DNA of 21,459 nt from an uncultured Fidelibacterota bacterium (GTDB taxonomy: Bacteria; Marinisomatota; Marinisomatia; Marinisomatales; UBA1611). Made by a program: the position numbers and the translations under genes. The notes below the pieces were generated by a model. The model was not told the origin of the DNA. It worked only from the letters and a program-made list of their open reading frames with translations, and ran no database searches. Within the stretch, counting starts at the first letter, position 1; every line of letters starts with the position of its first letter. Shown piece by piece: positions 7,032 through 16,958 of the stretch. The stretch covers positions 1 through 21,459 of the forward strand of contig CAJWMI010000025.1 of the NCBI GenBank assembly GCA_913043185.1. The letters run 5' to 3'.

Positions 7032-8396
7032 CTATGTTTTTATTTTATCATCGAAATGGGATTCAAGAAATTTTAACCTGTCATCGCTGAGACCTAAAGT
7101 TTTTGCCTGAAAGGACAACATTCCTCTTTCCTTTTCAGTTATAATTCCATCGGCTATTGCTAGCTCATATGCATCAAGATAAGTCTTATCATTTTTAGTT
7201 AAAGATTCTGGCATCAGAGCACCAGAAATCCTGTTCAATATTGTAAGTATAGGTCTTCTAAGTATGATCATAGGCACACCAATAATAATACTACCGATCC
7301 ATCCAAAGCCTAAAAGAGATTCCATGGTCTCAGAGGTGATCAATAACAAAATACCTCCTATCGCCGCAAATACTGCATTTGAAAATACAGACCTCAATCT
7401 CTGGTCAATTCCAAGAATCTCATTTTTTAAGATTGCATAGGTAAACATTACACCCTGAAATAAAGCGGTAGCCAGAATACTAAGTGTAAAACCATATAGT
7501 CCTACCATAAAAATACCTACCTTATATTCCTGACCAAGATATATGGAAACATCAGCCAGGTTAATCCTGCCAAACTGAGCTAATAGAAATATCATAAACG
7601 CTACTGCCGTACCCTGGAATATTGTTTTTCCCGTAAAACCAATAAACATCGCTCTTGCCTCTGCCACTCTTTCCATATTCGATCCCGAACTTTCTAGATT
7701 TTTTTGGGCATTTTTCATGAAGAGTAATGAAATAAAAGAAAAGAGTACTTGGGACCAGACCAGCAAAATACTAATAGGAGTGCTTTCATTAATAAAATAT
7801 GCAAAAGGATGATATTCAGGTGTATCAAAGCAAGATGTCTGATAGTCAGGATCTTGGATGGGGTAAGACTCGTAAATAGGCTGCTCCTGAGTAGATGTTA
7901 AACACTTCACATAGTACATATTACCAAATGCATTTCCAATGCCATCATTAGATCTGATTATCGAGAAAACGATTAAGAATGATATAACAGGTAATATCCA
8001 GTAAATATTATTTCGAACCTTCTTATTATTCATAAATCCAAAAAACTTGACCGGATAAAACGCACAGACAGAGACATATAACAAAAGAGACAGGACCAGA
8101 AAGAAATACCAGACTACCCTTACATTCTGGAAAATGGGCATCATTTCTGGACCAAAAGGATAAAGATACTTCCAATCAAAACTGGCTTTAAAACCCTCAG
8201 CAACCAATAGCAAAAACATGAACCTATTTTCTGCGGCTGATGGCCTAGCACGAAGAATAAGGGAAGCTAGGATAAAAAGATAGATCATAATAAACAATCC
8301 AAGCCAGGAGAAGATAATAGAAATCCCAATGGTCTCTCCCTTGAAAAGATCAATATTAGTAAGCATTCTTACATAATAATCACCAACATTTTGCAT
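7032..8396 (-). CDS. 7TM sensor-like membrane protein with C-terminal TerB-like domain
   Basis: A 454-residue protein with about eight or nine hydrophobic segments (near 22-48, 57-68, 92-116, 131-148, 205-227, 257-275, 291-322, 337-356, 362-379). A polar loop at 149-204, probably extracytoplasmic, has Cys165 and Cys189. The segment Y-A-I-L-K-N-E-I-L-G-I-D-Q-R-L-R (320-335) resembles the R-Y-R-L-x-D-I-D-x-x-I-R motif ending the 7TM input module of many bacterial histidine kinases, but no HisKA, HATPase, PAS or cyclase domain follows. Instead residues 403-450 form a short helical region with Y-E-L-A-I-A-D-G-I-I-T-E-K-E-R, typical of TerB/DjlA-like folds. It follows pepA by 52 bases and ends one base from the glycosyltransferase stop. 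Function unknown; a sensor role is inference. Confidence 0.7.
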   Translation of the reverse strand: MQNVGDYYVRMLTNIDLFKGETIGISIIFSWLGLFIMIYLFILASLILRARPSAAENRFMFLLLVAEGFKASFDWKYLYPFGPEMMPIFQNVRVVWYFFLVLSLLLYVSVCAFYPVKFFGFMNNKKVRNNIYWILPVISFLIVFSIIRSNDGIGNAFGNMYYVKCLTSTQEQPIYESYPIQDPDYQTSCFDTPEYHPFAYFINESTPISILLVWSQVLFSFISLLFMKNAQKNLESSGSNMERVAEARAMFIGFTGKTIFQGTAVAFMIFLLAQFGRINLADVSIYLGQEYKVGIFMVGLYGFTLSILATALFQGVMFTYAILKNEILGIDQRLRSVFSNAVFAAIGGILLLITSETMESLLGFGWIGSIIIGVPMIILRRPILTILNRISGALMPESLTKNDKTYLDAYELAIADGIITEKERGMLSFQAKTLGLSDDRLKFLESHFDDKIKT

Positions 8397-8448
8397 ACAC
8401 TTATTTTCTCAGTTTTTTACTGTTTAACTATAGCCTATAAGCTTATGA

Positions 8449-9906
8449 TTAAATATTCATCATATCTAGCACAAGCCTGATACCCCAGCCGGTTGCACTT
8501 CCTTTTGGGTTAATGCTGTCCGGCTTTGCTCCCCATGCTGTTCCTGCAATATCAAAATGAACCCAAGGAATTTTATCACCAACAAATTCCTTTAAAAATG
8601 CACCTCCAGCGATAGAACCTGCCTGCATCGGAGCACCTGTATTTTTTACGTCCGCTATATTACTCTGGACTTGTTTACAATATTCTGACCACAACGGTAG
8701 CTCCCATACTTTTTCGCCTACAGAATTTGAAGATTTCTTTACTTCTTTCATCAAATCATTATTGGTTCCCATTACTCCTGCAGCAATGTGTCCTAGCGAT
8801 ATTAAAACTGCTCCAGTTAATGTAGCAAAATCGAGTATATACTCAGGATCATAGTGTTTAGACGCATAAGAGAGTCCATCTGCAAGAATTAACCGACCTT
8901 CAGCATCAGTGTTCAATACCTCAATAGTTTTGCCATTATATGCAGTCAGAATATCCCCGGGCTTGTATGCTTTGGCTCCATTAAGATTTTCTGTAGAGGG
9001 AATAATCGCAACTACATTTAATTTAGGTCTTAATATCGCTAGTGCATGCATAACCCCCAGTACTACTGCGGAGCCACACATATCATACTTCATTTCATCC
9101 ATTTTAGAAGCGGACTTGATTGATATACCGCCAGAGTCAAAAGTTAGACCCTTGCCAACAAGTACTTTCGGCTTATCATTACCACCATAATTGTACTCCA
9201 GTATTATAAACTTTGGTGGTTCATCTGTGCCCTGTGCGACTCCGGCCAGTCCACCCATACCCATTTGAGTAAACTCTTCTCTATCAAAGATGGTGAGACT
9301 CATGTTGCCCAGATCCGAAATCTCTTTTGCAGCCTCTGCGAGGCGAGTTGGGGTAGTTATATTGCCAGGATGATTAGCCAGGTCTCTGGCAAAACATACA
9401 GCAGATCCAATGGCCACACCTTTATTTATTTCGTTCGTAGTACAGCCAATCACACTGACTGATTCTGGTTCAAATTTATTCTTCTCTTTTGTCTTATAAT
9501 CTAGAAATTGGTAGCTCCCTAAGACTATTCCTTCACCCATAGCCTGACAGCTATCTAAACCAGAGCAAAAACAATCTAAAGCCACTGAATCTGCCTTCTT
9601 TGATATGGCCGATCTAAGAGCACTACCTGCAGCAAGACGGACCGTGTCGGAATTAATTTCATCTTTCTCGCCTAGTCCAATGATTGCTACCCTGCGATCA
9701 TTAACATAAAAATAATTAACCTCACCAATTTTTCCTTTTATATCTCCCACCTTTATAGCGCTGCTGATTGCCCCGCCAGAAGCGTCATCAATATCTGACC
9801 CATTTGGTGTCATTGAGTGGTTTTTATATACTCCAATACATAAAAGCGTGCTTTCAACATCACTCAAAGACCCATCAACTATATTTACATTTTTTATATA
9901 TGACAT
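8449..9906 (-). CDS. pepA: Leucyl aminopeptidase, M17 family (PepA)
   Basis: A 485-residue cytoplasmic di-metal aminopeptidase that releases N-terminal residues from peptides. The C-terminal catalytic domain (about 165-485) has all the expected residues: Lys252 and Asp257 in G-K-G-L-T-F-D-S-G-G, Lys264, Asp275, and Asp334/Glu336/Arg338 in the family signature N-T-D-A-E-G-R-L (332-339). All seven are offset by 18 from E. coli PepA as I remember it, so the active site is intact. The N-terminal domain is short and divergent, as usual. An AGGG site lies eight bases before the ATG at 9906. It heads a minus-strand pair with the 7TM-like gene and is divergent from the transporter fusion gene. No sign of the DNA-binding regulatory role of E. 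coli PepA can be judged here. Confidence 0.96.
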   Translation of the reverse strand: MSYIKNVNIVDGSLSDVESTLLCIGVYKNHSMTPNGSDIDDASGGAISSAIKVGDIKGKIGEVNYFYVNDRRVAIIGLGEKDEINSDTVRLAAGSALRSAISKKADSVALDCFCSGLDSCQAMGEGIVLGSYQFLDYKTKEKNKFEPESVSVIGCTTNEINKGVAIGSAVCFARDLANHPGNITTPTRLAEAAKEISDLGNMSLTIFDREEFTQMGMGGLAGVAQGTDEPPKFIILEYNYGGNDKPKVLVGKGLTFDSGGISIKSASKMDEMKYDMCGSAVVLGVMHALAILRPKLNVVAIIPSTENLNGAKAYKPGDILTAYNGKTIEVLNTDAEGRLILADGLSYASKHYDPEYILDFATLTGAVLISLGHIAAGVMGTNNDLMKEVKKSSNSVGEKVWELPLWSEYCKQVQSNIADVKNTGAPMQAGSIAGGAFLKEFVGDKIPWVHFDIAGTAWGAKPDSINPKGSATGWGIRLVLDMMNI

Positions 9907-9998
9907 AGGTTTCCCTTATACATTACAATTAAAACTACAAATTAAAATTACCACCTGTATTTTCTCAATCCAACCATACCTTATTAACCCAACATATT

Positions 9999-10004
9999 TA
10001 TAAT
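9999..10004 (+). promoter_or_regulatory. Candidate -10 box for the transporter fusion gene
   Basis: A perfect TATAAT stands 43 bases before the ATG at 10047 in the 140-bp divergent gap between pepA and the transporter. No convincing -35 box is seen 16-18 bases upstream. The rest of the gap is AT-rich with no further recognisable element. Confidence 0.35.
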
Positions 10005-10046
10005 TAGATGATACTACCTGTATAAGTAATTTCTTCATTACTATAT

Positions 10047-13000
10047 ATGACTATTATCAAAATAAAGCCAGAAGAGCGCAGCCCTACACTCATTCTTATG
10101 CTAATGTTCTTCTGCATCATAGGATCAAGCATAACCAGCTCTAGTGCAAGAGACACATTTTTTCTTACACAGTTTGACAGATCACTTTTACCTTTAATGT
10201 TTGCCGCTGTTGCTGTCACTATGGTTGGTGCAATAATGATATACAATCGTGTTGCATCAAATTTAGATCTTGTCAGAGTTATTTTTCTATCTTCAACATT
10301 CTTCTGTCTAACATTATTTATTATTATGCTAAACCTGCGGGGAATAGTTATACCCATTTTCTATGTATGGACAGATGTGATAATCTCGATAACCATACTC
10401 CAGTTTTGGCTTTTAGCTGGTGAAATATTCAATCCGCGACAGGCCAAAAGACTTTTTAGTTTCATAGGAATTGGGGGATCTATAGCTGGAATTAGTTCGG
10501 GATATTTAATCAGACCGTTTGTCAAGAACTATGGCGCAGAAAATCTTTTAATCCCGACAATAGCAATGATCGCAATGATTTCACTTTTCGCCATGTTTCT
10601 TCAACCTTATCGATCTGTAAAATCTGTGACCAAATCTAAGGTAAAAACAACAGTAAAACATAAAACAGTATTTGACCCCTACCTAAAGTCTATCCTGATT
10701 ATGGTCTGTTCTGCTGCCGTATGCTCTAGAATTATTGAATACCAATTTAAAATAACAGCCGTCAATAGTTATACCGCATCAGAAGAATTAGCAGCTTTTT
10801 TTGGAGAATATTATATGGTACTTAATACTTTGACACTGATTATGCAGCTTTTTCTCACAGGATATATCCTACATCATTTTGGAGTCTTAGGAGGTTTACT
10901 TTTACTGCCTCTTGGATTAGCTATTGGCTCAATATCATTCCTAGTCATCGCTAATCTGTCAAGTATATTTGCCGCAAGATTGTTTGACCAGGCATTTAAG
11001 TTTTCTATTCAAAGTACATCGAACGAGATTTTGTGGACCCCGGTCCAAAAACAAAAAGCCAGACGCGCTAAACCACTCATTGATTCTTCGATTAAGTCTA
11101 TCGCAGAAGGTCTAATAGGAATAATAATATATTTTATTATTGTTACAAACCTACTACCTAGTGATAAGATTTATCTATTAAGTATCCCCATAGTGTTAAT
11201 TACTGGTCTTTGGATTTCGAATAATTTCCGTGTAAAGAAAAAATATATCTCTACATTAGAAAGTGCAATAAACCATCGCCACCTAAATCTAGAAAATATA
11301 AACCTTGACACAACCGATAGTCATATTGTCAATACGATTGAAAACGCACTTAATGAGACTGATATCAACAAACAATTATTTGCGATTGACCTGATCAAAA
11401 ATCTTCCGCTTCAGAATTGGAGAAAAACACTAAACAAACTGGTGGAGCACGGCGCCTTTGAGGTTCAAAAACGGCTTCTTATTCTCGCAAGTCATCGAAA
11501 AGGTTTTATAGATAAAAAAATACTACTAAACCTATCGAAAGGCGAAGATGAAATAGCTGCATTGGCGATAACTCTTAATAACGATAAAGTACTGGAAAAG
11601 TTATTTAGCAAATTGATCAATAATCTTGATCATAACAATGGACATATTATGGCCGCTAGCGCTGTCGGGATTCTCCGAATCAATAAGGATAATGAAAAGG
11701 CCAGAACAATATTAAATGATTTCCTTGATGTTAAGGATGAAGAAACAACCGCCTTAGCACTTGACTATCTAAAATCATCAAGCGATCTTTTACCCAAAAA
11801 TACGCTATACAAGCTATTGTCTCACCATTCTGTAAATATCAGTATTGCAGCGCTCAATGTAGCAGGAAAACGCCTAGATGAATATTACTTACCAGCAATT
11901 ATCTCAAACTTAGGTAATGTAAAAATTGCACAAAAAGCAAGAACCGTACTTAGGCTATATGATGATATGAGCGTTATTGATGCTCTAAGAATACAACTCA
12001 GAGACAGTGGAACACCGCTGAACCTATCAATAGGTATAGCAAGATGCTTTAGTTCATACCCGCAGGCAGATTCAGTCTCTATCTTAAGATCACAACTTAG
12101 TCAATATAACCTTGAGCTTTCTATTGCCTGCTCAGATGCACTGTTAAAAATCGCCAAAACAAAAAAAATCGAAGATGATTTTAAGAACCCTTTTTTAATA
12201 GAAATAAAAAAGTTTTCAAAACAATATTTTGGTCTCTACTGTTTCATGATGCTAATCCGAAAAAATAAAAAATCAATATTGATCCAAGATCATATAACAA
12301 CAGAACAAAGAAAATTGGTACACATAATCTTAAAACTTGTCTCGCTTCAGATACCGAATTCACCTATTGACTCTCACATTAAACACATCATCGATAATAG
12401 CGACAATGATTTACCTTACATTTTAGAGTTCTTCGACACATCATTTGAAAAAAAAATAAGAAATATTTTAATGCCAATTATTGATCCTGAAATAGATTAT
12501 AAACGAAAAAATGTTAAGAATGAACAAAAGAAAAACAGCATTAGTACACATATAAAATCCTGGTCAGAATCTTCTCACAATTGGAAATCAGTTATTGCCA
12601 TAGACTACCTACTAAAAGATGATCAATCACTGGCTGAATTAATTGACTGGAGAAAAATAGTCCCAAGCCCTTTATTGGCTGAAATATTTAATCAATACTC
12701 GGATGATCACCTTAGCATCCCTATTACTAAATTTAAAAATGAATCGGAGCAACCTATGTTTACTATTTTAGAAAAAACCATTCTGCTAAAAACTGTTGAT
12801 ATTTTTCAGGATATTCCAGGCGAGTTATTATCCCAAATTTCCCAAATTTCAAGAGCGGAAAACTATGAACATGGCGAAATCATTTTTAATGAGGGTGACG
12901 CTGGAGACTCAATGTTTATTGTATTAAGTGGAGAGGTTTCTATAAAAAAAGGGGGGAAACTTATTGCAAAGCTTGAACGAGGTGCATCACTGGGCGAGAT

Positions 13001-13190
13001 GGCCCTACTAGATCATGAAACTAGATCAGCAGATGCGTTGGCTGAAAAAGAATCCGTACTGTTAAAAATAGATCAGGATGTATTTTATGAGCTGATGGAG
13101 GGGAATGCAGATATAATGAAACAGATGATTAGACTACTAACATCTCGAATTAGAGAGGCGAATTCTAAACTTGAGCAGAGCCTGAAATAA
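10047..13190 (+). CDS. NTT/MFS-like nucleotide transporter fused to HEAT repeats and a cyclic-nucleotide-binding domain
   Basis: A 1047-residue fusion. Residues 1-395 have about 11-12 hydrophobic segments and look like the ATP/ADP translocase (NTT/Npt) branch of the MFS, including [15 protein letters not shown]. Residues about 400-800 are repeated amphipathic helix pairs (HEAT-like, e.g. [13 protein letters not shown] and [12 protein letters not shown]). From about 904 a Crp/Fnr-type cNMP-binding domain follows: [12 protein letters not shown], then G-E-M-A-L-L (983-988) with Arg993 in the phosphate-binding cassette, and a closing helix. NTT proteins of obligate intracellular bacteria exchange ATP/ADP, but free-living bacteria carry HEAT- and cNMP-fused relatives with unknown substrates. 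A cNMP-gated or regulated transporter is inferred. The ATG has no clear ribosome binding site. The 3' end overlaps acs by 26 bases. Confidence 0.82.
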   Translation: MTIIKIKPEERSPTLILMLMFFCIIGSSITSSSARDTFFLTQFDRSLLPLMFAAVAVTMVGAIMIYNRVASNLDLVRVIFLSSTFFCLTLFIIMLNLRGIVIPIFYVWTDVIISITILQFWLLAGEIFNPRQAKRLFSFIGIGGSIAGISSGYLIRPFVKNYGAENLLIPTIAMIAMISLFAMFLQPYRSVKSVTKSKVKTTVKHKTVFDPYLKSILIMVCSAAVCSRIIEYQFKITAVNSYTASEELAAFFGEYYMVLNTLTLIMQLFLTGYILHHFGVLGGLLLLPLGLAIGSISFLVIANLSSIFAARLFDQAFKFSIQSTSNEILWTPVQKQKARRAKPLIDSSIKSIAEGLIGIIIYFIIVTNLLPSDKIYLLSIPIVLITGLWISNNFRVKKKYISTLESAINHRHLNLENINLDTTDSHIVNTIENALNETDINKQLFAIDLIKNLPLQNWRKTLNKLVEHGAFEVQKRLLILASHRKGFIDKKILLNLSKGEDEIAALAITLNNDKVLEKLFSKLINNLDHNNGHIMAASAVGILRINKDNEKARTILNDFLDVKDEETTALALDYLKSSSDLLPKNTLYKLLSHHSVNISIAALNVAGKRLDEYYLPAIISNLGNVKIAQKARTVLRLYDDMSVIDALRIQLRDSGTPLNLSIGIARCFSSYPQADSVSILRSQLSQYNLELSIACSDALLKIAKTKKIEDDFKNPFLIEIKKFSKQYFGLYCFMMLIRKNKKSILIQDHITTEQRKLVHIILKLVSLQIPNSPIDSHIKHIIDNSDNDLPYILEFFDTSFEKKIRNILMPIIDPEIDYKRKNVKNEQKKNSISTHIKSWSESSHNWKSVIAIDYLLKDDQSLAELIDWRKIVPSPLLAEIFNQYSDDHLSIPITKFKNESEQPMFTILEKTILLKTVDIFQDIPGELLSQISQISRAENYEHGEIIFNEGDAGDSMFIVLSGEVSIKKGGKLIAKLERGASLGEMALLDHETRSADALAEKESVLLKIDQDVFYELMEGNADIMKQMIRLLTSRIREANSKLEQSLK

Positions 13191-15114
13191 GGTTCTCTAC
13201 AACTGCAGGATCAGCCAAGGTTGAAATATCTCCCATATCATTGTGATCTCCTTCTGCAATCTTTCTTAGGATCCTTCTCATAATTTTTCCTGAACGAGTC
13301 TTTGGCAATGCTGGTGCAAACTGAATCTTATCCGGCTTAGCATGAGGACCGATTTCCTTTACTACAGATGCAACGATGTCTTTATGAATCTCATCAGAGA
13401 AATCAACTCCCGTCATCAGAGTCACAAAAGCATAGATCGCTTGGCCTTTAATATCATGTGAAAATCCAACCACTGCTGCCTCTGCCACACCATCTGCTTT
13501 ACCAATAGCGCCTTCTACCTCGGCGGTACCTATTCGGTGACCAGAGATATTTAAAACATCATCTACCCTGCCAGTTATCCAATAGTATCCATCTTCATCC
13601 CTTCTTGCCCCATCGCCAGTAAAATAATAACCCGGAAACTGTGAAAAATATGTGTCAATAAAACGCTGATGGTCACCATAAATTGTTCGCATCTGCCCAG
13701 GCCACGATGATTTCAGTGCGAGCAGACCCTGAACATCATTGCCCTCAATCTCTTGGCCATCATCGGTCATCAATACTGGCTGAATTCCGAAAAAAGGAAG
13801 TGTCGCTGAGCCAGGTTTTGTTGGCGTAGCTCCTGGAAGTGGAGAAATCAATATACCTCCTGTTTCAGTCTGCCACCACGTGTCAACAATAGGACAACGC
13901 CCTTTGCCTACTATTCCATGATACCATTTCCATTCGGGCTCTTTTATCGGCTCTCCCACTGTACCCAAAATTCTTAGGCTTTCCAAATTTCTAGATTTTA
14001 CCCATGTGTCACCCTCCTTCATTAGTGCACGGAGAGCAGTAGGGGCAGTATAGAACTGGTTTACTTTGTGTTTGTCGACAACGTCCCAGAACCGTCCAAA
14101 GTCAGGATAATTTGGGACACCCTCAAACATAATCGTTGTAGCGCGGTTTGATAAAGGTCCGTAAACGATATAAGAATGCCCAGTGATCCAGCCAATATCA
14201 GCGGTACACCAATATCTATCACCGTCTTTATAATCAAAAATAATATTATGTGTGTAGGATGCGTAAACAAGATAGCCACCTGTAGTGTGGAGCACGCCCT
14301 TTGGCTTACCAGTCGAGCCAGAAGTATATAAAATGAAAAGAGGGTCCTCCGCATCCATATGAACTGGATCACAGTCCGAGTCAGCGTCTTCTATCTGCTC
14401 GTGCCACCAGACGTCCCTTCCTTCAACCATATTTATATCAACCCCTGTACGTTTAACAACGACTACTGAGTGGATAGACGGGGTATCGCTCAGTGCGTTA
14501 TCCGCATTCTGCTTCATCGGTATATTATCTTTTTGGCCTCTTACACCAGTGTCCTGAGTGATCAATAGTTTGCAAGTAGAATCATTGATCCTATCCCGAA
14601 GTGAGTCAGCGCTAAATGCACCAAAAACTACCGAATGCACAGCTCCAATCCTTGAACAAGCAAGCATAGCAATTGCAAGCTCAGGAACCATTTGCATATA
14701 AATACAAACACGGTCACCTTTATCTACTCCAAGATTTTTCAACACATTGGCAAACTTCTTTACCTGAGAAAGTAGCTCATTATAGGTAAAACGTTTATCC
14801 TCTGATGGGTTATTGCCTTCCCATATAATCGCGGTTCTGTCACCGTTACCAGATTCGACATGTCTATCGAGACAGTTATAGCTAACGTTCAGCTTTCCAC
14901 TTTCAAACCACTTTATCTTTGCCTCTTTAAAATTAAAGTTTCTGACTTTTTTCCACGGTTTATACCATGTGATCCTTTTGGCAATATCAGCCCAAAATTC
15001 ATCAGGATCTTTAACAGAACTATCATATATATCTTTATACTTTTCTAATGAACTAACGTGAGCAGTGTCTACCCAATCGGCTGAAGGTGGATAAACATTA
15101 TCCTGTTTCGGCAT
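13165..15114 (-). CDS. acs: Acetyl-CoA synthetase (AMP-forming)
   Basis: A 649-residue ANL-superfamily enzyme that converts acetate, ATP and CoA to acetyl-CoA via acetyl-AMP. Motifs are all present: phosphate-binding loop [11 protein letters not shown] (263-273), D-T-W-W-Q-T-E-T-G (411-419) whose tryptophan limits the acyl pocket to acetate, Y-F-T-G-D-G (497-502), G-R-V-D-D-V (515-520) and the C-terminal [11 protein letters not shown], where Lys610 is the catalytic lysine acetylated by Pat-type enzymes in other bacteria. Length is the family norm. A good AGGAG site precedes the ATG at 15114. It follows the acyl-CoA thioesterase by 26 bases, so they are probably co-transcribed. The last 26 bases overlap the convergent transporter gene. 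Confidence 0.98.
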   Translation of the reverse strand: MPKQDNVYPPSADWVDTAHVSSLEKYKDIYDSSVKDPDEFWADIAKRITWYKPWKKVRNFNFKEAKIKWFESGKLNVSYNCLDRHVESGNGDRTAIIWEGNNPSEDKRFTYNELLSQVKKFANVLKNLGVDKGDRVCIYMQMVPELAIAMLACSRIGAVHSVVFGAFSADSLRDRINDSTCKLLITQDTGVRGQKDNIPMKQNADNALSDTPSIHSVVVVKRTGVDINMVEGRDVWWHEQIEDADSDCDPVHMDAEDPLFILYTSGSTGKPKGVLHTTGGYLVYASYTHNIIFDYKDGDRYWCTADIGWITGHSYIVYGPLSNRATTIMFEGVPNYPDFGRFWDVVDKHKVNQFYTAPTALRALMKEGDTWVKSRNLESLRILGTVGEPIKEPEWKWYHGIVGKGRCPIVDTWWQTETGGILISPLPGATPTKPGSATLPFFGIQPVLMTDDGQEIEGNDVQGLLALKSSWPGQMRTIYGDHQRFIDTYFSQFPGYYFTGDGARRDEDGYYWITGRVDDVLNISGHRIGTAEVEGAIGKADGVAEAAVVGFSHDIKGQAIYAFVTLMTGVDFSDEIHKDIVASVVKEIGPHAKPDKIQFAPALPKTRSGKIMRRILRKIAEGDHNDMGDISTLADPAVVENLISGSAQV

Positions 15115-15140
15115 TAATTTAGTCTCCTAATTAAGATATG

Positions 15141-15548
15141 CTATACCTCAAGTGTTTGCCTATGTATACACTTTGTGTAGCTACCATCAGCTTGTTCTTT
15201 TACCGCAACCATGGTGAACTCAGATACGCAGGCGAGTCTTCTTTGATCGTGTCTGCCCTCTGCAAATGCTTTAACCTCTACATTGATTGAAGTTTTTCCA
15301 AGACCTGTAACGACAGCCTCAAAGTTTACCCACTCTCCTACATGGACAGGTTCTTTAAACTCCGTTGCATCAATCGCGCGAGTAACTGCTGCATCTGCTG
15401 GTGAGTTTTTTAATATTCTGTGAGCAGCCTTGCTTACTGCTATATCCATCCAAGATATCATCTGCCCACCGAATAGTGTGCCAATAACATTAGCATCTTG
15501 AGGCATCACAAGCTGGGAATATCTTACGGTTTCAGGTTTATGTTTCAT
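15141..15548 (-). CDS. Hotdog-fold acyl-CoA thioesterase (YciA/ACOT type)
   Basis: A 135-residue single hotdog domain that hydrolyses acyl-CoA to free acid and CoA. Residues 10-37 carry the family pattern: M-P-Q-D-A-N (15-20), G-T-L-F-G-G (23-28) and W-M-D (33-35), with Asn20 and Asp35 as expected catalytic residues; E-F-K-E-P-V-H-V-G-E follows in the second half. The open frame can be extended one codon to a TTG at 15551, but the adjacent ATG at 15548 is the natural start. It stands 26 bases upstream of acs; pairing an acyl-CoA hydrolase with acetyl-CoA synthetase suggests control of the CoA/acyl-CoA pool. Chain-length preference cannot be told from sequence. The stem-loop element at 15562-15630 lies directly upstream, where its leader RNA would be. 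Confidence 0.92.
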   Translation of the reverse strand: MKHKPETVRYSQLVMPQDANVIGTLFGGQMISWMDIAVSKAAHRILKNSPADAAVTRAIDATEFKEPVHVGEWVNFEAVVTGLGKTSINVEVKAFAEGRHDQRRLACVSEFTMVAVKEQADGSYTKCIHRQTLEV

Positions 15549-15561
15549 CAATATAAATGAT

Positions 15562-15630
15562 AAGGCCCCGTCAGCTCACCCTCGAGAAAAGCAATTTTCT
15601 CTGAAGAGCACGCCACACCGACGGGGCCTT
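15562..15630. repeat. GC-rich 69-bp palindromic stem-loop element
   Basis: Perfect 11-bp arms AAGGCCCCGTC (15562-15572) and GACGGGGCCTT (15620-15630) enclose a second hairpin, GAGAAAA-GCAA-TTTTCTC, with a possible GCTC/GAGC pairing between them. The inner loop is GNRA-type (GCAA) when read on the plus strand. The arms are much richer in GC than the surroundings. It sits between the MFS stop (15687) and the thioesterase start (15548), both on the minus strand. Neither side has a clean T-tract, unlike the three terminators elsewhere in the window. It could be a structured leader, a small RNA, a T-poor terminator or a mobile palindromic unit. The rest of the 138-bp gap shows nothing else. Confidence 0.7.
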
Positions 15631-15686
15631 ACGCCACTAAAATTAGTAACCAAATAAAATTTTATGCAATAAAAATCGATAAATAT

Positions 15687-16955
15687 TTATCCATTATATT
15701 CATTTGCAATGCGTTCGCCTTCTTCAAAATCTACTCTATATAGGACTAAACCTCCTCCAATAAATAGGGTAACGATTGATACTAAACCCACTCTTACGCT
15801 TCCTGTCGCAAGGGTAACAGCACCAAGCAAAAGTGGTCCTAAAACCGCAGAAAATTTTCCAAGCATATTATAAAACCCAAAAAACTCACCCTCTTTTCCT
15901 TTAGGCACTAGCCTAGCAAAAAGACTACGGCTTATGGCCTGAATACCCCCTTGAAATAATCCAATCATACCTGCTAACATGAAAAAATGGAACGTTGTGG
16001 TCATATAATAGGCCAAGCCGGTGCCTATTGTATAGAAAACAATCGCTACTAATACAGCATTTTTGGGTGTTATTTTAGAGGCAAACCAATTAAATACAAG
16101 ACCACCAGGAAAAGCTACAAACTGAACAATAATCAATGCTAAGAGCATATCACCTGCCTCAAAACCCAGAGAAGATCCTACTTTAACTGCCATACGAATT
16201 ATTGTATCCACACCATCCATATAAAGCCAGTATGATAAAAGAAAAGTTCCAATAATTTTCATTTTTTTTATTTCTTTAAACGTTTTCTTTAGCTGAACCC
16301 AGCCAAGGCTAACGGCCTCTCCAAAAGAACTACTATCATTATTTTTTTTCTCAGGCACAAATAGGAAAATAGGTATTGAAAAAACAGCCCACCAGATTGC
16401 TACGGTGATAAAAGATAAGCGTATTGCCGTGGTCGAATCAGGAATACCAAACCATTCAGGATTCTGGTACATTAGAATATTCACCACAAACAAGATTCCA
16501 CCACCTAAATAACCAATTGAAAAACCTAGTGAGGATACAAAATCAAGCTCATCTTTTTTAGCAACGGAAGGTAATAGAGAATCGTAGAATACATTCCCAC
16601 TAGAGAAACCGATACACCCCACGGCATATAAAATGGCGGCTAGCTGCCAGTCACCTTGTTCAACAATCCATAATAATGATGTTGCCAGAATACCTAAAAA
16701 TGCAAACGTAAATAGAAACTTTTTCTTTGTTGATCCAGTGTCAGATATTGCACCTAAAAAGGGGGCCATTGCGGCAACAACCAGGGAGGCAATCGAATTA
16801 CTGAGGCCTAGATAGAAAGTGCTCTCATCGACAAACTCTGGATTAGACCAGTATTTCTCAAAAAATATTGGAAAAAAACCTGCCATTACGGTTGTGGCAA
16901 ACGCAGAATTTGCCCAGTCATATAGCGTCCAACTGATTACTTTCTTTTTATCCAT
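15687..16955 (-). CDS. UMF1/Atg22-like MFS transporter
   Basis: A 422-residue integral membrane protein with about 12 hydrophobic segments. The N-terminus W-T-L-Y-D-W-A-N-S-A-F-A-T-T-V (9-23) is the hallmark of the UMF1 branch of the MFS, related to the yeast vacuolar exporter Atg22. The loop after the second segment has G-A-I-S-D-T-G-S-T-K-K-K, the family form of the MFS A-motif, and G-G-I-Q-A-I-S-R-S in the second half is also typical. Substrates of bacterial members are unknown; Atg22 exports amino acids. It is the last gene of the symporter-NamZ-OMP-MFS cluster, three bases after the OMP stop, so a role with sugars or muropeptides released by NamZ is possible but not shown. Confidence 0.9.
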   Translation of the reverse strand: MDKKKVISWTLYDWANSAFATTVMAGFFPIFFEKYWSNPEFVDESTFYLGLSNSIASLVVAAMAPFLGAISDTGSTKKKFLFTFAFLGILATSLLWIVEQGDWQLAAILYAVGCIGFSSGNVFYDSLLPSVAKKDELDFVSSLGFSIGYLGGGILFVVNILMYQNPEWFGIPDSTTAIRLSFITVAIWWAVFSIPIFLFVPEKKNNDSSSFGEAVSLGWVQLKKTFKEIKKMKIIGTFLLSYWLYMDGVDTIIRMAVKVGSSLGFEAGDMLLALIIVQFVAFPGGLVFNWFASKITPKNAVLVAIVFYTIGTGLAYYMTTTFHFFMLAGMIGLFQGGIQAISRSLFARLVPKGKEGEFFGFYNMLGKFSAVLGPLLLGAVTLATGSVRVGLVSIVTLFIGGGLVLYRVDFEEGERIANEYNG

Positions 16956-16958
16956 ATA

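Noticed and set aside
7032..8396. Membrane protein considered as a rhodopsin
   Set aside because: No retinal-binding lysine helix or proton donor/acceptor pattern is visible, and the helix layout and C-terminal region fit a sensor module better.
10004..10357. Minus-strand open frame of 117 codons
   Set aside because: It is antisense to the transmembrane start of the transporter gene and shows no motif of its own.
13174..13196. Weak hairpin at the acs/transporter junction considered as a terminator
   Set aside because: The stem is interrupted by a two-base bulge and neither side has a T-tract.
14061..14372. Minus-strand frame of 103 codons inside acs
   Set aside because: It is a different frame of the intact acs gene, with no independent support.
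15562..15630. Palindrome considered as integron attC site, SRP RNA or hammerhead ribozyme
   Set aside because: There are no attC core boxes or integrase, no GGAAGG-type SRP loop, and a CTGAAGA stretch is present without the GAAA and third stem needed for a hammerhead core.
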